DNA from: JACVRW01 sp963739095 | Lineage (GTDB): Bacteria; Actinomycetota; Thermoleophilia; Solirubrobacterales; Thermoleophilaceae | Assembly: GCA_963739095.1 (NCBI GenBank) | Contig: CAVTZF010000035.1 | Span: forward strand, 1 to 64,000 | Direction of reading: 5' to 3' | Length of the DNA: 64,000 bases | In this document: piece by piece, positions 1-9,464 of the stretch | Layout of the letters: every line of letters begins with the position of its first letter | Position numbering within the stretch: the first letter of the stretch is position 1 | The notes under the pieces: generated by a model | The model's database searches: none | The model's input: only the letters and a program-made list of their open reading frames with translations | Told to the model about the DNA's origin: nothing | Position numbers and translations under genes: made by a program

Positions 1-59
1 TTGATCGATCCCCACCGGCGAGCCTGCAGTGGTTGGCAAGCTCACGTGGCTGGTTGGAC

Positions 60-1274
60 TTATCGCGTGGCGATCTGGCGGGCGACGATGGCGGCGTCTT
101 CGCCTACCCCGTTTAAGAGCGCTGACTTGCGCTTGCGGAGGAAGTGGACGCCGACGAAGTAGAGCCCCGGGGCGACCGTGCTGGCCCCTTCCTCGTGGAC
201 CGGGAAGCCGAGCTCGTCGAACGCTCCCGGGACGCGGACCCAGGACTCGTAGTCGGGCCGAAAGCCTCCCGCGAATACGCCCGCACCGAAGCCGCTCAGG
301 TTCAGTTCCTCGGGCGCTTCGCTGTTGAACGGTTCCGGCTCTGGGATCTCCGGCAGCGGCAGGCCGCGTTTGGTGACCAGCTTTCGGACCAGATCCATGA
401 GTTGCGCATTCCGCTCATCGCCCCAGGCGACGCTCTCGCCGAGGTCCGGCGCGAAGCGGGCGTGGCGGCCGTCGGCGCCGAGGAAGTGACCGAGCAGGGT
501 GACGCCCAGCTTCCGCAGCGTCCGGTAGTGGAGGTCGTGGCCGCCGCCGGCCCCCGTCGCCTGCACGTTGGCGGCGAGCCGAGCGGCCGGGCTTTGCAGC
601 GAGCTGAGCGGCGCGTCGAGGAAACCCGTCTCGAGCGCCCACCAAGCGAGGTCTCGGTCGCCCAGTCTGCGGGGAAACCACGAAGCCCGCCCACAGGCCA
701 GGAACACGTCGCGGCCGGCCTCGTGGAGCTCCTCGGCGATCTGGCAGCCGGACTGGCCGCTCCCGACCACCAGCACCGCGCCGGCAGGGAGGTCCGCCGG
801 GTTGCGGTACTCCTCGATATCGATCTGAAGCAGGTCAGTAGGCAGCGTCGACGCTGCGGCCGGTCGGTGGGGCCGCTGGTAGGCGCCGGTGCTGAGGACC
901 ACCGTCCGCGCCGCGATCTGCCCGGCCGAGGTCTCCAGGAGGAAACCGCCGTCGGGCCCCGGCCGCAGCGAGATCACCTCGATGCCTGTTCGCACCGGCG
1001 CTTCGAACCCTGCCGCGTAGCGCTCGAGGTACGACACGACCTCATCGCGGGGCATAAAGCCGTCGGGGTCGCCGCCGTCGTAGGGATAGCCGGGGAGCCC
1101 CAGGAACCAGTTCGGAGTGACCAGACAGAAGCTGTCCCAGCGCCCTCGCCAGCTTTGCCCCACCTGGCCCCTCTCGAGCACGACGTGGGCAGTGCCCGCA
1201 CGCGTGAGCTCGTGGCTGACCGCGAGGCCGGCTTGGCCGGCGCCAACGATCACGACATCGATCCTGTTGGTCAT
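60..1274 (-). CDS. Flavin-containing monooxygenase-like NAD(P)/FAD oxidoreductase
   Basis: 404-aa flavoprotein of the CzcO/FMO-like group, expected to oxidise a small organic substrate with NAD(P)H and O2 in the cytoplasm; the substrate cannot be read from sequence. An N-terminal FAD-binding Rossmann motif VIVGAGQAGLAV lies at about residues 7-18 and a second dinucleotide motif VLVVGSGQSG in mid-protein, the two-fold arrangement of class B monooxygenases. The start is placed at the ATG preceded by GGGTGGG; a GTG 18 bases upstream is possible. It follows the FAD oxidase gene in the same direction by about 55 bp, so the two are probably cotranscribed. The family is confident; the reaction is not. 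Confidence 0.85.
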   Translation of the reverse strand: MTNRIDVVIVGAGQAGLAVSHELTRAGTAHVVLERGQVGQSWRGRWDSFCLVTPNWFLGLPGYPYDGGDPDGFMPRDEVVSYLERYAAGFEAPVRTGIEVISLRPGPDGGFLLETSAGQIAARTVVLSTGAYQRPHRPAAASTLPTDLLQIDIEEYRNPADLPAGAVLVVGSGQSGCQIAEELHEAGRDVFLACGRASWFPRRLGDRDLAWWALETGFLDAPLSSLQSPAARLAANVQATGAGGGHDLHYRTLRKLGVTLLGHFLGADGRHARFAPDLGESVAWGDERNAQLMDLVRKLVTKRGLPLPEIPEPEPFNSEAPEELNLSGFGAGVFAGGFRPDYESWVRVPGAFDELGFPVHEEGASTVAPGLYFVGVHFLRKRKSALLNGVGEDAAIVARQIATR

Positions 1275-1329
1275 CCCACCCGGCTCCAGCACTGCAGCAG
1301 CGGTGAACGTTGTCTTGGCGCGGGCCCGG

Positions 1330-2703
1330 TCAGGCTCGACCGTTCGGATCGAGGTTCTGGTTGAGCCTGAACAGGTTGTCCGGGTCGTAGCGCCGCTTGA
1401 GCTCGAGGAGCCGTTCGTAGTTGGGGCCGTAGGCGTGGCGGACGCGGTCGTGCGAGTCGGCCGACAGGTAGTTCGTATAGGAGCGATCCGCCAAGTACGG
1501 GGACAGCGCGTCGAAGGACTCGCGCGCCCAGGCGATTCCTGTCTCTGCGTCGGCGGGGTCGGTCCATTGGGAGATCAGCAGGAGGTTGTAGCCAGGCTCC
1601 CTGTGCGGGTAGGCGGTGGCCGTGGGGGCGACCCGCGTGACCGCGCCGTGGAAGTCCTCGAGGGCGAGCACGCAGAGCTCGCTGGGCGCCCGCTCGAACG
1701 CCCTGACCAGCACCTCGACGGCCCGATCTGAGAGCTCGGAGAAGAAGGCCGACTTCCAATAGTTGAATGCGCCCGGAAACAGCCAGTCGACCCCTGTGTT
1801 CACGACGGGGTACGGCATGCGCTGGAGCATGTCCACGACCGGCGAGCCGAACTCGCGCAGCGCGCGAACGTCGGCCTCGGCTCGGTCGGCGTCGTCGCCC
1901 GCGTGACAGACGGCGACTCCGCAGAGCTTGGTCCCCGATCCATCGGGCGCATGCACGAAGACGGCCTGGGTCGACAGCTCGTCCGGGAGCTCGGCGGCGA
2001 AGTCGCGGTAGAACGAGAAGAGTTGCGGGGCGGCCTCGAGGGGATGCAGCACCACACCGCCGAGGACGCTCGCGACCGGGTGCGCCCGGAACTCGAATGA
2101 GGTAACGACGCCGAAGTTGCCGCCGCCCCCGCGAAGCGCCCAGAACAGGTCGGGATCGCTGTCCTCGCTCGCGGTGACAACCTCGCCGGACGCGAGCACG
2201 ACTTCGGCGGAGAGAAGGTTGTCGACGGCCATCCCGTACTTGCCCATCAGCCAGGCGATACCCCCGCCGAGGGTGAGGCCCGCGATCCCGGTGAGCGAGA
2301 TGACGCCGCTCGGGGACGCTAGCCCAAAGGCGGCGGCGGCACGGTCGAGCTCACCGACCCTGACGCCGGCCTGCGCGCGGACAGTCCGTCGCGCCGGGTC
2401 GACGTGGATGCCTTTCATGAGCGAGAGGTCGATCATCAGCCCCCCGTCCGTGACCGCCTTGCCGGCAACGTTGTGGCCGCCGCCGCGCACCGAGACCTCG
2501 AGGCCCTCCTCCCTGCCGAGGTTCACAGCGTCCACGACGTCCGCCGTGTGCAGGCATCGCGCGATCACCGCCGGACGATTGTCGATCAAGCGGTTGTGAA
2601 TGCGCCGGGCCTCGTCGTAACCGGGATCGCCCGGAACGAGGACAGTCCCAGAGAACGCCTCCCCGAGCAACTGGACGGAGTCAGCTGTAGTCGCGCTAGA
2701 CAT
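1330..2703 (-). CDS. FAD-binding oxidoreductase with BBE domain
   Basis: 457-aa oxidase of the VAO/PCMH flavoprotein superfamily with a berberine-bridge-type C-terminus. The FAD-binding PP-loop region includes VRGGGHNVAG, whose His is the usual covalent 8-alpha-histidyl FAD site. The second Cys attachment site of true bicovalent berberine-type enzymes is not evident in the GLTLGGGIAWL segment. The C-terminal YGPNYERLLELKRRYDP motif is the BBE domain. The ATG at 2703 overlaps the end of the DUF4242 gene by 8 bases (an ATG codon 3 bases upstream is equally possible), indicating translational coupling. Such enzymes oxidise sugars, alcohols or secondary metabolites; substrate unknown. Confidence 0.88.
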   Translation of the reverse strand: MSSATTADSVQLLGEAFSGTVLVPGDPGYDEARRIHNRLIDNRPAVIARCLHTADVVDAVNLGREEGLEVSVRGGGHNVAGKAVTDGGLMIDLSLMKGIHVDPARRTVRAQAGVRVGELDRAAAAFGLASPSGVISLTGIAGLTLGGGIAWLMGKYGMAVDNLLSAEVVLASGEVVTASEDSDPDLFWALRGGGGNFGVVTSFEFRAHPVASVLGGVVLHPLEAAPQLFSFYRDFAAELPDELSTQAVFVHAPDGSGTKLCGVAVCHAGDDADRAEADVRALREFGSPVVDMLQRMPYPVVNTGVDWLFPGAFNYWKSAFFSELSDRAVEVLVRAFERAPSELCVLALEDFHGAVTRVAPTATAYPHREPGYNLLLISQWTDPADAETGIAWARESFDALSPYLADRSYTNYLSADSHDRVRHAYGPNYERLLELKRRYDPDNLFRLNQNLDPNGRA

Positions 2704-2980
2704 CATTGATTCTCCTGGCCGCGGGCGAGACGGCGACCGCGGGGACAATGCGGTCGAAGGCCACGCCTGCGCGCCGGTTCGCCTCGGCAACCGCCGCTTG
2801 CGACGGCGCCTCGAATTCGCAGAAGCACGCCTCGTCGTCGGGCACGATGGTCGACCCCAGATAGCGAACCGGGGTCCCCTCGCCGCGCATCTCCCGAGTC
2901 GTTCGTCTCAGCACCACGAGAGCGCGTTGCAGCTCGGAGCTGGAGACACCCGGCAGGTAGCGCTCGACGACGTAGACCAT
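2696..2980 (-). CDS. DUF4242 (SCO4226-like) small protein
   Basis: 94-aa protein with the ferredoxin-like alpha/beta pattern of DUF4242: a start of the form MVYVVERYLPG, a central CFCEFEAPS strand and a C-terminal AGVAFDRIVPAVAV segment. Some family members, such as Streptomyces SCO4226, bind nickel; the two Cys in CFC might bind metal here, but this is inference. It sits 63 bp after the LuxR regulator and overlaps the FAD oxidase start, so it is the first metabolic gene of a four-gene leftward unit. Confidence 0.8.
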   Translation of the reverse strand: MVYVVERYLPGVSSSELQRALVVLRRTTREMRGEGTPVRYLGSTIVPDDEACFCEFEAPSQAAVAEANRRAGVAFDRIVPAVAVSPAARRINDV

Positions 2981-3043
2981 GGGCCAACGCTACGCCCAAC
3001 CGGCCGGCGGGGAAATCCTGGAAAGCCCCACACTTTGGGCCCG

Positions 3044-5831
3044 CTACTCCTCCACCATCCGCTCTCCCGATGCCGCGAGCCGCCCGGCCAGTGCCGTGCG
3101 CGAGCGGACGCCGAGCTTCCGGTAGGTACGCGACAGGTGCGCCTCGACCGTGTGCACGCTCATATGCAGGGCTGAGGCGATCTCCTTGTTCGCGAGCCCC
3201 TGTGCCGCGAGCGAGGCGACCCGCTGCTTCGGTCGCGGTCAGCTGTCCCGAGCCGGGCCGCCGGCCGCTTATGCGCTCGAGCTCTTCGCCTGCCCGCTGC
3301 GCCCACAGGCTCGCCCCAAGCTCGTCGAAGATCCCGAGCGCCTGCTCGAGCGCCTCGCGCGCGGCGCGCTTCTGTCGCGCCCGGCGCCGGACCGAGCCGA
3401 GGACGAGCAGGGAGCGGCCGCGCTCGAACGGACAGCGCATACGTTCGTGCTCGGTGACGGCGCGGTCGAGCGCGGCCAAGGCGAGGTCGAGATCCCCCTC
3501 CACGGAGGCCAGGAGGCCACGGTCACGGGCGGCTGTGGCGAGCGCCCAGGGGCTCGCGGAGCGCTCCGCTCGCTCCTCGTACTGCTCGAGGTAGGAGCGT
3601 GCGCGGTCGAGCGCCCCGATGCCGATCGCCGCTTCGATCGCGTTCGTCCAGGCAAAGTCCGTGGGCTCGTTCCAACCGTGTGCGACGAGCCAGACGGGGA
3701 GCTCGCGCAGGCACCGGTCCGCCGCGTCGAAATCGCCAAGCGAGAGCTCGAGGAAACCCAGCACGGTGCGGGTCTGAACGCCAAACAATGCGTCCGAGAT
3801 CGCCTCCGAGATCGACAGCGCCTCCTGGGCCGCGGCACGCGCGGGCGCGACCTGCCCGAGGTGGGCCCCGAGCAGCGCCTGCGCGTAGAGGGCGATCCCT
3901 CGAAACTGCTCGTCGCGCAGCTGGTCGGCGAGTTCGAGCGCGGCCGAGGCGTGACGGCCGGCCGCCTCCCACCGCCCCGTGAACCAGTCCACCTGGAACA
4001 GGTGGAAGAGCACGTGCCCGCGCGTGCCTTCGTCCCCGCGCGCCATCGCCTTGCCCTCGGCAGCCTCGAGGATCGGATGCGCGGCGTCGAACTGGGCGAG
4101 GCACATGAGCCGCCGTGCGAGCGTCACGCTCGGGCTCTCGTGAAACTCGAGCGGCCGCTCGAGACGCTCCTCGACAGCCACGCCGCGCTCGAGTAGGCCC
4201 GGTGTGACGTCGAGGGTCCAGGTCTCCGCCATCGCGACCCTCGCGATCGCCCGCGCGAGCAGCTCCGGGTCATCTAGCTGCTCCGCGTGCTCGAGCGCAG
4301 CGCGGGCGTGAGCGAGGGCGGCCCGGACCCGTCCCTCGAGCAGGCGTGTCCAGCTGAGGAAAGCGAGGATCTCCGCGGCACGTGTGTGGTCGTCCCCGAC
4401 CTCTCGTAACGCCTCCTCGCACCGCTCGGCGATGGTGGGCAGGTCGGCCCGGCGCCCGCGCGCGAGTGCGAAGAGGACGTCGGCGCGCTCCGCACCGGGG
4501 AGCACGTCGGGCAGGAGTTCCTCGAGGATCGCGCCGGCCCGCTCGCGATCGCCCGCCAGCCGATGCGCTTCGGCCGCCGCGAGACGTCGCGCACGTCGCG
4601 CCTGGCTGTCCTCGGGCGGGGTCAGCTCCGAGGCGAGCTCGGAGAGCTCGGCTCCCGCCGCCGGTGCCCCGCGAGCGATGGCGCCGGCGACGGCGGCATC
4701 GAGCGCAGAGGCGACGCCCGCATCGGGGTGCTCGGCGGCGAGCGCGAGGTGCCGCGCTCGCTCCTCCTCTTCGTCGACGGCCGCGGCGAGCCGCCCGTGC
4801 GCGGCGCGGCGCCTCCAAGGCGGCGCCTGCTCGTAGCACACGGAGGCGAGCAGCGGATGGACGAAACGCACTCGCGCGTCCTCGACCTCGAGGACCCCGG
4901 CGCGGGCAGCCCGTTCGAGCGCGTCGGTGACCTGCTCGGTGTCGCCGTGGGCTGCCGCGAGCACCGCCACGGTCGGCCGGGCGAGTGCCGCCGCTGTCAG
5001 GAGTACCTCGCGCGTCTCGGCGGGCAATCCATCAAGACGCTCGCCGAGGAGCTGCCTCAGCGTGCCGGGGACCCGAAGAGGTCGACCGGAGGCGGGTCTC
5101 GTGGTCGCCAGGTCGCGGCCAAGCTCGAGCGCGAAGAAGGCGTTTCCACCCGTCACGTCGCGCAGTTGCACGAGCTCCGGTCGGGACAGCTCAAGCCCGA
5201 GTCGGCCCCTGAGCAGCTTGAAGAGCGCGCCGAGGCTGAGCGGACCGACAGAGAGCCGCTCGACCGCACCCTCCGGGAACCAGCGATCGACCTCTACCAG
5301 AATGTCGCTCGCGGGCCAGGGCCGAGCGGTCGCCAGGAAGCCGACCGGCTCGCCGCGCAGTCGCCGAAGCGCGATCTGGAGCACCGCCGCTGAGGACCGA
5401 TCGAACCACTGGAGGTCGTCAACCGCGACGACCACTGGGCCGCCCGCGGCGAGCGCCCGCAGGCTGTCGAGGACAGCGAGTCCGATGGCGCGCGGGTCAG
5501 GGATATCGCGGCCCGGCTCGGCCAAGAGGAGCGCCACCTGGAGCGCCCGCCGCCGCGGGGCGGTGAGCGAGGGCAGCACCTCGTCGACCACTCCCGCGAG
5601 CAGGTCGGAGAGCCCTAGGAACGAGAGCGCGGCCTCGGCCTCAACGGCGCGTGCAGAGAGCACCCTGGCCCGGCGCTCCCGAGCGCGCTCCACCCCCATC
5701 CGCCATAGCGCTGTCTTGCCGATCCCAGCCTCGCCCACGAGCACCAGCGCGGAAGGGGCCTGCTCGGACCGCTCGAGGAAGGCCTCGATCGAGGCAAGCT
5801 CGTCCTCCCGCCCGATGAATTCGGCAGACAT
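3044..5831 (-). pseudogene. MalT-like LuxR-family ATP-binding regulator, frameshifted before the HTH
   Basis: Large signal-transducing regulator: N-terminal AAA/NACHT-type ATPase with Walker A VGEAGIGKTALWR near residue 30 and Walker B VVVAVDDLQWFD near residue 130, a long TPR-like helical middle, and a C-terminal LuxR HTH. The main frame runs from the ATG at 5831 to GQLTATEA, then leaves frame. Removing one base near 3227 restores QRVASLAAQGLANKEIASAL and HTVEAHLSRTYRKLGV, ending at a stop at 3044. The repaired product would be 928 aa, normal for the family. Without repair the protein lacks its DNA-binding domain. The frameshift is either a sequence error or a real loss. It probably controls the three oxidoreductase-type genes that follow. 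Confidence 0.85.
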
Positions 5832-6144
5832 AGCCCCAAGACATTCTGAACGCGCACCCCGGGCTTCGAGAGCGACGTGGGCGGTCCGCAACCCCTAGGC
5901 GTGCGTTTGAGTGGCCGCAAGCGGGTCGCTGTCGCTCTGATGCGATGGCGAGCGTCTCCGCGCACCTGGCTGCAACGCTCGCTCCGGACGAATAGCACTA
6001 GGGCACAGCGCGCGGTATGGATCGCAGCCAGGCAGGACGGGCCGGTCGGGCAGCCTGGGCTGTTCGACCGCCGTGTGCCCTATCCGTTGCCCATCTGCGC
6101 ACCTCGGTGCGCGGCGGGCGGGCGCAATCCTGCTCTGGACCCAG
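5832..6144. other. Intergenic region, no gene seen
   Basis: About 313 bases between the LuxR regulator start and tRNA-Phe. No convincing ORF, RNA fold or repeat was recognised; it should contain the leftward promoter of the regulator. Confidence 0.5.
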
Positions 6145-6217
6145 TGGCGAGGGCCAGAATCGAACTGGCGACACCACGATTTTCAGTCGTGTGCTCTACC
6201 AACTGAGCTACCTCGCC
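6145..6217 (-). tRNA. tRNA-Phe (GAA anticodon)
   Basis: The minus strand gives a 73-nt cloverleaf: acceptor GGCGAGG pairs with CCTCGCC; D-arm with AGCTCAGTTGGTAGAGC; anticodon arm ACGACTGAAAATCGT with GAA in the loop; T-arm with GTTCGATTC. The discriminator is A and the CCA end is not encoded. Single gene, no tRNA neighbours. Confidence 0.96.
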
Positions 6218-6265
6218 GTAACAGCCCGACGATGGTAGCGGCAGGCTCGCGGCGTCCGTGGACGC

Positions 6266-6496
6266 CTATTGGTCGAGGCGGTCGCGCTCGGGTGGCTCGG
6301 CCGGGTCGGCCTCGATGTCCTGTGACGGATGCGGTTCGCTCGTGCTCGGCCCGCCCGGCCCTGGCTCGCCGCGCGGATCCGGGCGCTTCTCGTACGGGTC
6401 GGGCCATTCGGTCTCGTCGGGGTCGTCAATCGGGTTGTTCAGGGCGTGGTGAGGATCGCGGGCCGGCCGCTCCTCCTCGTGTTCCGCGAAGGTCAT
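6266..6496 (-). CDS. Small acidic proline-rich hypothetical protein
   Basis: 76-aa protein rich in Asp, Glu and Pro (for example DDPDETEWPDPYEKRP), predicted disordered and cytoplasmic, with no signal peptide or membrane segment. AGGAG precedes the ATG, although only one base separates them. It lies 24 bp downstream of the epoxide hydrolase in the same direction. No function is assigned; it is retained because codon and composition patterns look coding and the opposite frames are not better. Confidence 0.5.
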   Translation of the reverse strand: MTFAEHEEERPARDPHHALNNPIDDPDETEWPDPYEKRPDPRGEPGPGGPSTSEPHPSQDIEADPAEPPERDRLDQ

Positions 6497-6520
6497 GCTC
6501 CTTTGGTGCCCGGGACGGCG

Positions 6521-7696
6521 TCAGCGCAACCGGCGGAAGAACTGGCGGATGTCGTCGAGCAGCAGGTCGGGCGCGTCGTGCGCCGCCCAATGGCTGCCGC
6601 GGTCGTACTCGTTCCAGGAGACGATGTTCGCGTGGTCGCGCTCGGCGAAGCGGCGCAACGGCTTGAAGTCGAACGCGAAGCTCGCCAGGCCGGTGGGGGC
6701 GGTGGTCGGCTCGGCCGGATGCTCGGCGTGGGCGTCCTCGTAGTAGAAGCGGCCCGACGACGCACCCGTGTTGGTGAACCAGTAGATGGCGGCGTTCGTG
6801 ACAAGGACGTCGCGGCTCACCGCCGTCCCGAGCAGCTGGCCGATCCAGGCGAGCTGTCCGGCGGGCGAGTCGGCCAGGGCATGGGCGAGGTTCTGCGGCT
6901 TGCTTGCCTGCAGCTTCGCGAAGGCCGACATCTCCTCGTCGAACTTCTGAAGGAAGCCGAGGTGCCGGAGCTCGTCCTCGGTCATCCCCTCGAACTCGGC
7001 GGGGTCGCCTGAGGGGAACGAGAAGATCTGGTTGACGTGAACGCCGACGACCGCGTCCGGCGCGATGCGGGCGACCTCGGGAGCCACGTAGGCGCCGGCG
7101 TCGTTGCCGTGGGTCCCGTAGCGGTCATAGCCGAGCCGCTCCATCAGCTCGGCCCACGCCCGGGCGGTGCGGTAGCGGTTCCACCCGGGCTCGCGCGTCG
7201 GGCCTGAGAACGCGAACCCGGGGATCGAGGGGATCACCGCGTGAAAGGCGTCGGCCGGATCGCCTCCATGGCTGCGCGGGTCTGTGAGCGGGCCGACCAG
7301 CTCCAGGTACTCGACGAAGGAGTTTGGCCAGCCGTGGGTGAGGACCAGCGGCAGCGCGTCCGGCTCCGGCGAGCGCACGTGCACGAAGTGGATGTCCTGC
7401 CCGTCGATCGTCGTCGTGTACTGCGGGTAGCCGTTGAGCCTCTGCTCCCACTCGCGCCAGTCGTAGCCGTCGCGCCAGTAGTCGACCCGGTCCTTCACGT
7501 ACTCGAGCGGAACGCCGTACTCCCAGCCCGGCGCCACCGGTCCGGTCTGGGTGGCCGCCGCGAACGTGTCGGCCGGCAGCTCCTCGGCCCAGCGGGTCCG
7601 GTCCAGGCGGTCCTGCAGGTCGTCGAGGTCGGCCTGCGGGATGTCGATCTGGAACGGCCGGATCTCTCGCTCGGTGCCCTCAGCAACGTCGGTCAT
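6521..7696 (-). CDS. Epoxide hydrolase-family alpha/beta hydrolase
   Basis: 391-aa cytoplasmic hydrolase with the N-terminal epoxide hydrolase (EHN) domain (RPFQIDIPQADLDDLQDRL) followed by an alpha/beta fold. Seen: the oxyanion-hole motif LTHGWPNSF, the nucleophile-elbow candidate HGNDAGAYV with the catalytic Asp, and a C-terminal HWAAHDAPD supplying the His. Family members open epoxides to diols by an Asp-ester intermediate. It is divergent from a TetR gene across a 82-bp region with paired GGAAC/GTTCC inverted repeats, so induction by an epoxide or related ligand relieving TetR is likely. Confidence 0.9.
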   Translation of the reverse strand: MTDVAEGTEREIRPFQIDIPQADLDDLQDRLDRTRWAEELPADTFAAATQTGPVAPGWEYGVPLEYVKDRVDYWRDGYDWREWEQRLNGYPQYTTTIDGQDIHFVHVRSPEPDALPLVLTHGWPNSFVEYLELVGPLTDPRSHGGDPADAFHAVIPSIPGFAFSGPTREPGWNRYRTARAWAELMERLGYDRYGTHGNDAGAYVAPEVARIAPDAVVGVHVNQIFSFPSGDPAEFEGMTEDELRHLGFLQKFDEEMSAFAKLQASKPQNLAHALADSPAGQLAWIGQLLGTAVSRDVLVTNAAIYWFTNTGASSGRFYYEDAHAEHPAEPTTAPTGLASFAFDFKPLRRFAERDHANIVSWNEYDRGSHWAAHDAPDLLLDDIRQFFRRLR

Positions 7697-7710
7697 TCGC
7701 TCTCCTGTTG

Positions 7711-7761
7711 TGGAACGGATAGTTCTGTTCCAATTCTATCAGAACGGAACAGTTTGTTCCG
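7711..7761. promoter_or_regulatory. TetR operators between epoxide hydrolase and tetR
   Basis: Two dyads. The downstream one is perfect: CGGAACA (7745-7751), 3-base centre, TGTTCCG (7755-7761). The upstream one has GGAAC (7712-7716), 5-base spacer, GTTCT, with another GTTCC at 7727. Both have GGAAC/GTTCC half-sites 5 bases apart. The position between divergent genes suits autoregulation plus control of the hydrolase. Confidence 0.7.
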
Positions 7762-7778
7762 TCGCTACCGTGTGAAGC

Positions 7779-8417
7779 ATGGATGCGAGCGAGTCCGCGC
7801 CGCTGAGCGGCCGACGCGCCCAGGCGGCGCGCAACGACGTGCGGATCCTCGAGGCCGCGCGCGCGGTGTTCGTTGCCGACCCGGACGCGCCGATCTCGGC
7901 CGTCGCCGAGCAGGCCGGCGTCGGTATCAGCGCCGTCTACCGGCGCTACGAGAACAAGGAGGAGCTGCTGCGGCTGCTGTGCGCGGACGGCCTCGCGCGC
8001 TATGTCGCCGCGGCCGAGGCGGCCGTGGCCGACCGCGGCGACCCCTGGACCGCCTTCGCCGAGTTCATGCGCCGCGTCGTGGACGCGGACACGCACGCCC
8101 TGACGATCCGGCTGGCCGGCACGTTCGAGCCGACCGACGAGCTTCGCCGCGAAGCGCAGAGGGCTCACGAGCTCACCGTCCAGGTGGTCGAGCGAGCGAG
8201 GGCGGCCGGTGCCCTCCGACCGGACGTCGCAACGGAGGACCTCTCGTGCGTCTTCGAGCAACTCTCCGCCCTCCGCCTCGGTGACGAGGAGCGCACGAGT
8301 GAGCTGCGCCGGCGCTACCTGACGCTCCAGCTCGACGCCCTCCATGGATCGCGTACAGGCGATCTGCCCGGGCGGGCGCCGAGCTGGCAGGAGATCAGCC
8401 AGCGCTGGGAGCGCTGA
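7779..8417 (+). CDS. TetR/AcrR-family transcriptional regulator
   Basis: 212-aa regulator. The N-terminal HTH at about residues 15-60 includes the recognition region AVAEQAGVGISAVYRRYENKE, followed by a helical ligand-binding domain typical in length. It faces the epoxide hydrolase and probably represses it by binding the dyads at 7711-7761. Only 6 bp separate its stop from the dhaK stop (convergent). The ligand is unknown. Confidence 0.9.
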   Translation: MDASESAPLSGRRAQAARNDVRILEAARAVFVADPDAPISAVAEQAGVGISAVYRRYENKEELLRLLCADGLARYVAAAEAAVADRGDPWTAFAEFMRRVVDADTHALTIRLAGTFEPTDELRREAQRAHELTVQVVERARAAGALRPDVATEDLSCVFEQLSALRLGDEERTSELRRRYLTLQLDALHGSRTGDLPGRAPSWQEISQRWER

Positions 8418-8423
8418 ACCGGC

Positions 8424-9419
8424 TCAGAAGATCCGGACCGCCACCTCCGCGGGCGCGTCGAAGAGCCTGTTGAGCTCATCGTCGAGCTTGACCAGGGTGA
8501 GCGAGGCACCCGCCATGTCGAGCGACGTGCAGTACTCGCCGACGTAGCTGCGGGTGACGTTGACCCCGCGGTCGGCGAGCTGCTGGTGCGCCCGTCCGTA
8601 GACGATGTAGAGCTCGGATATCGGCGTGCCGCCGAGCCCGTTGATCATCAGGGCGACCTCGTCGCCCGACTCGTAGGGCAGGTCCGTCACGACCGCGTCG
8701 AGCAGCTCGTCGGTGATCGCGTTGGCGTCGGCGAGCTTCTCGCGCCGGCGCCCGGGCTCGCCGTGGATGCCGACGCCCATCTCCATCTCGTCGTCGCCGA
8801 GCTCGAACAGCGGAGCGCCCTTGGCCGGCGGCGTGCACGAGGTGAGCGCCATGCCCATCGTGCGCGTGACCGAGTTGACGCGGTTGCCCAGCTCGACCAG
8901 CTCCTCGAGCTCGGCGCCGTCCTCGGACGCCGCACCGACCGCCTTGATCACGAAGAAGTTGCCAGCCACCCCGCGGCGCCCGACCGTGTAGGTCGAGTCC
9001 TTCACCGCCACGTCGTCGTCGACGATGATCGTCGCGATCTTGATGTCCTCGGCCTCGGCGAGCTCGCGGCCCATGTCGAAGGACATGCGGTCGCCCGTGT
9101 AGTTGTTGATGATGTGGAGCACGCCCTTCGGGCTCGCCATCAGCTTGGTCGTCTCGTAGACGTAGTCCGACGGCGGCGCCGCGAAGACGTCTCCCGGGCA
9201 GGCCGCGTCGAGCATTCCCTTTCCGACCGCCATCACGTGGGCGGGCTCATGACCCGAGCCCGAGCCCTGCACGATCGACACCTTGTCGTCGCGCGGCGCG
9301 TCGGCGCGCATGATCAGGTTGTACTCCGGCACGTAACGAAGCGTGTCGGGGTTGGCCAGCTCGACGCCTTTCAGCATCTCGGGAACGAACTGCTGAGCGT
9401 CGTTGACGAACTTCTTCAC
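8424..9419 (-). CDS. dhaK: Dihydroxyacetone kinase subunit DhaK
   Basis: 331-aa ketose-binding subunit. Dihydroxyacetone or a related short ketose is bound covalently by an active-site His; a good candidate is in MGVGIHGEPG. Other family segments seen are GSGSGHEPAHVMAVGKGMLDAACPG and INNYTGDRM. The start is the GTG at 9419, preceded by AGAGAGGAGAC. It is the last gene of fba-HAD-dhaL-dhaK, 45 bp after dhaL. No DhaM phosphotransferase gene is nearby, so the phosphate donor is open (ATP exchange or a DhaM elsewhere). The true substrate could be another C3-C4 ketose such as erythrulose. Confidence 0.93.
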   Translation of the reverse strand: MKKFVNDAQQFVPEMLKGVELANPDTLRYVPEYNLIMRADAPRDDKVSIVQGSGSGHEPAHVMAVGKGMLDAACPGDVFAAPPSDYVYETTKLMASPKGVLHIINNYTGDRMSFDMGRELAEAEDIKIATIIVDDDVAVKDSTYTVGRRGVAGNFFVIKAVGAASEDGAELEELVELGNRVNSVTRTMGMALTSCTPPAKGAPLFELGDDEMEMGVGIHGEPGRRREKLADANAITDELLDAVVTDLPYESGDEVALMINGLGGTPISELYIVYGRAHQQLADRGVNVTRSYVGEYCTSLDMAGASLTLVKLDDELNRLFDAPAEVAVRIF

Positions 9420-9464
9420 CGCGTCTCCTCTCTGATGTTCTCCCCGCCCCAACGGGCGGAGCGG

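Noticed and set aside
144..1364. Long open frame on the plus strand opposite the flavin monooxygenase
   Set aside because: High-GC antisense shadow: composition dominated by Arg/Glu/Ala, no family motif, while the minus frame has clear FAD motifs. The same reasoning removes many long opposite-strand frames elsewhere.
6145..6217. tRNA-Phe as an integration site for a mobile element
   Set aside because: No integrase, no direct repeat of the tRNA 3' end and no change in gene type was seen on either side.
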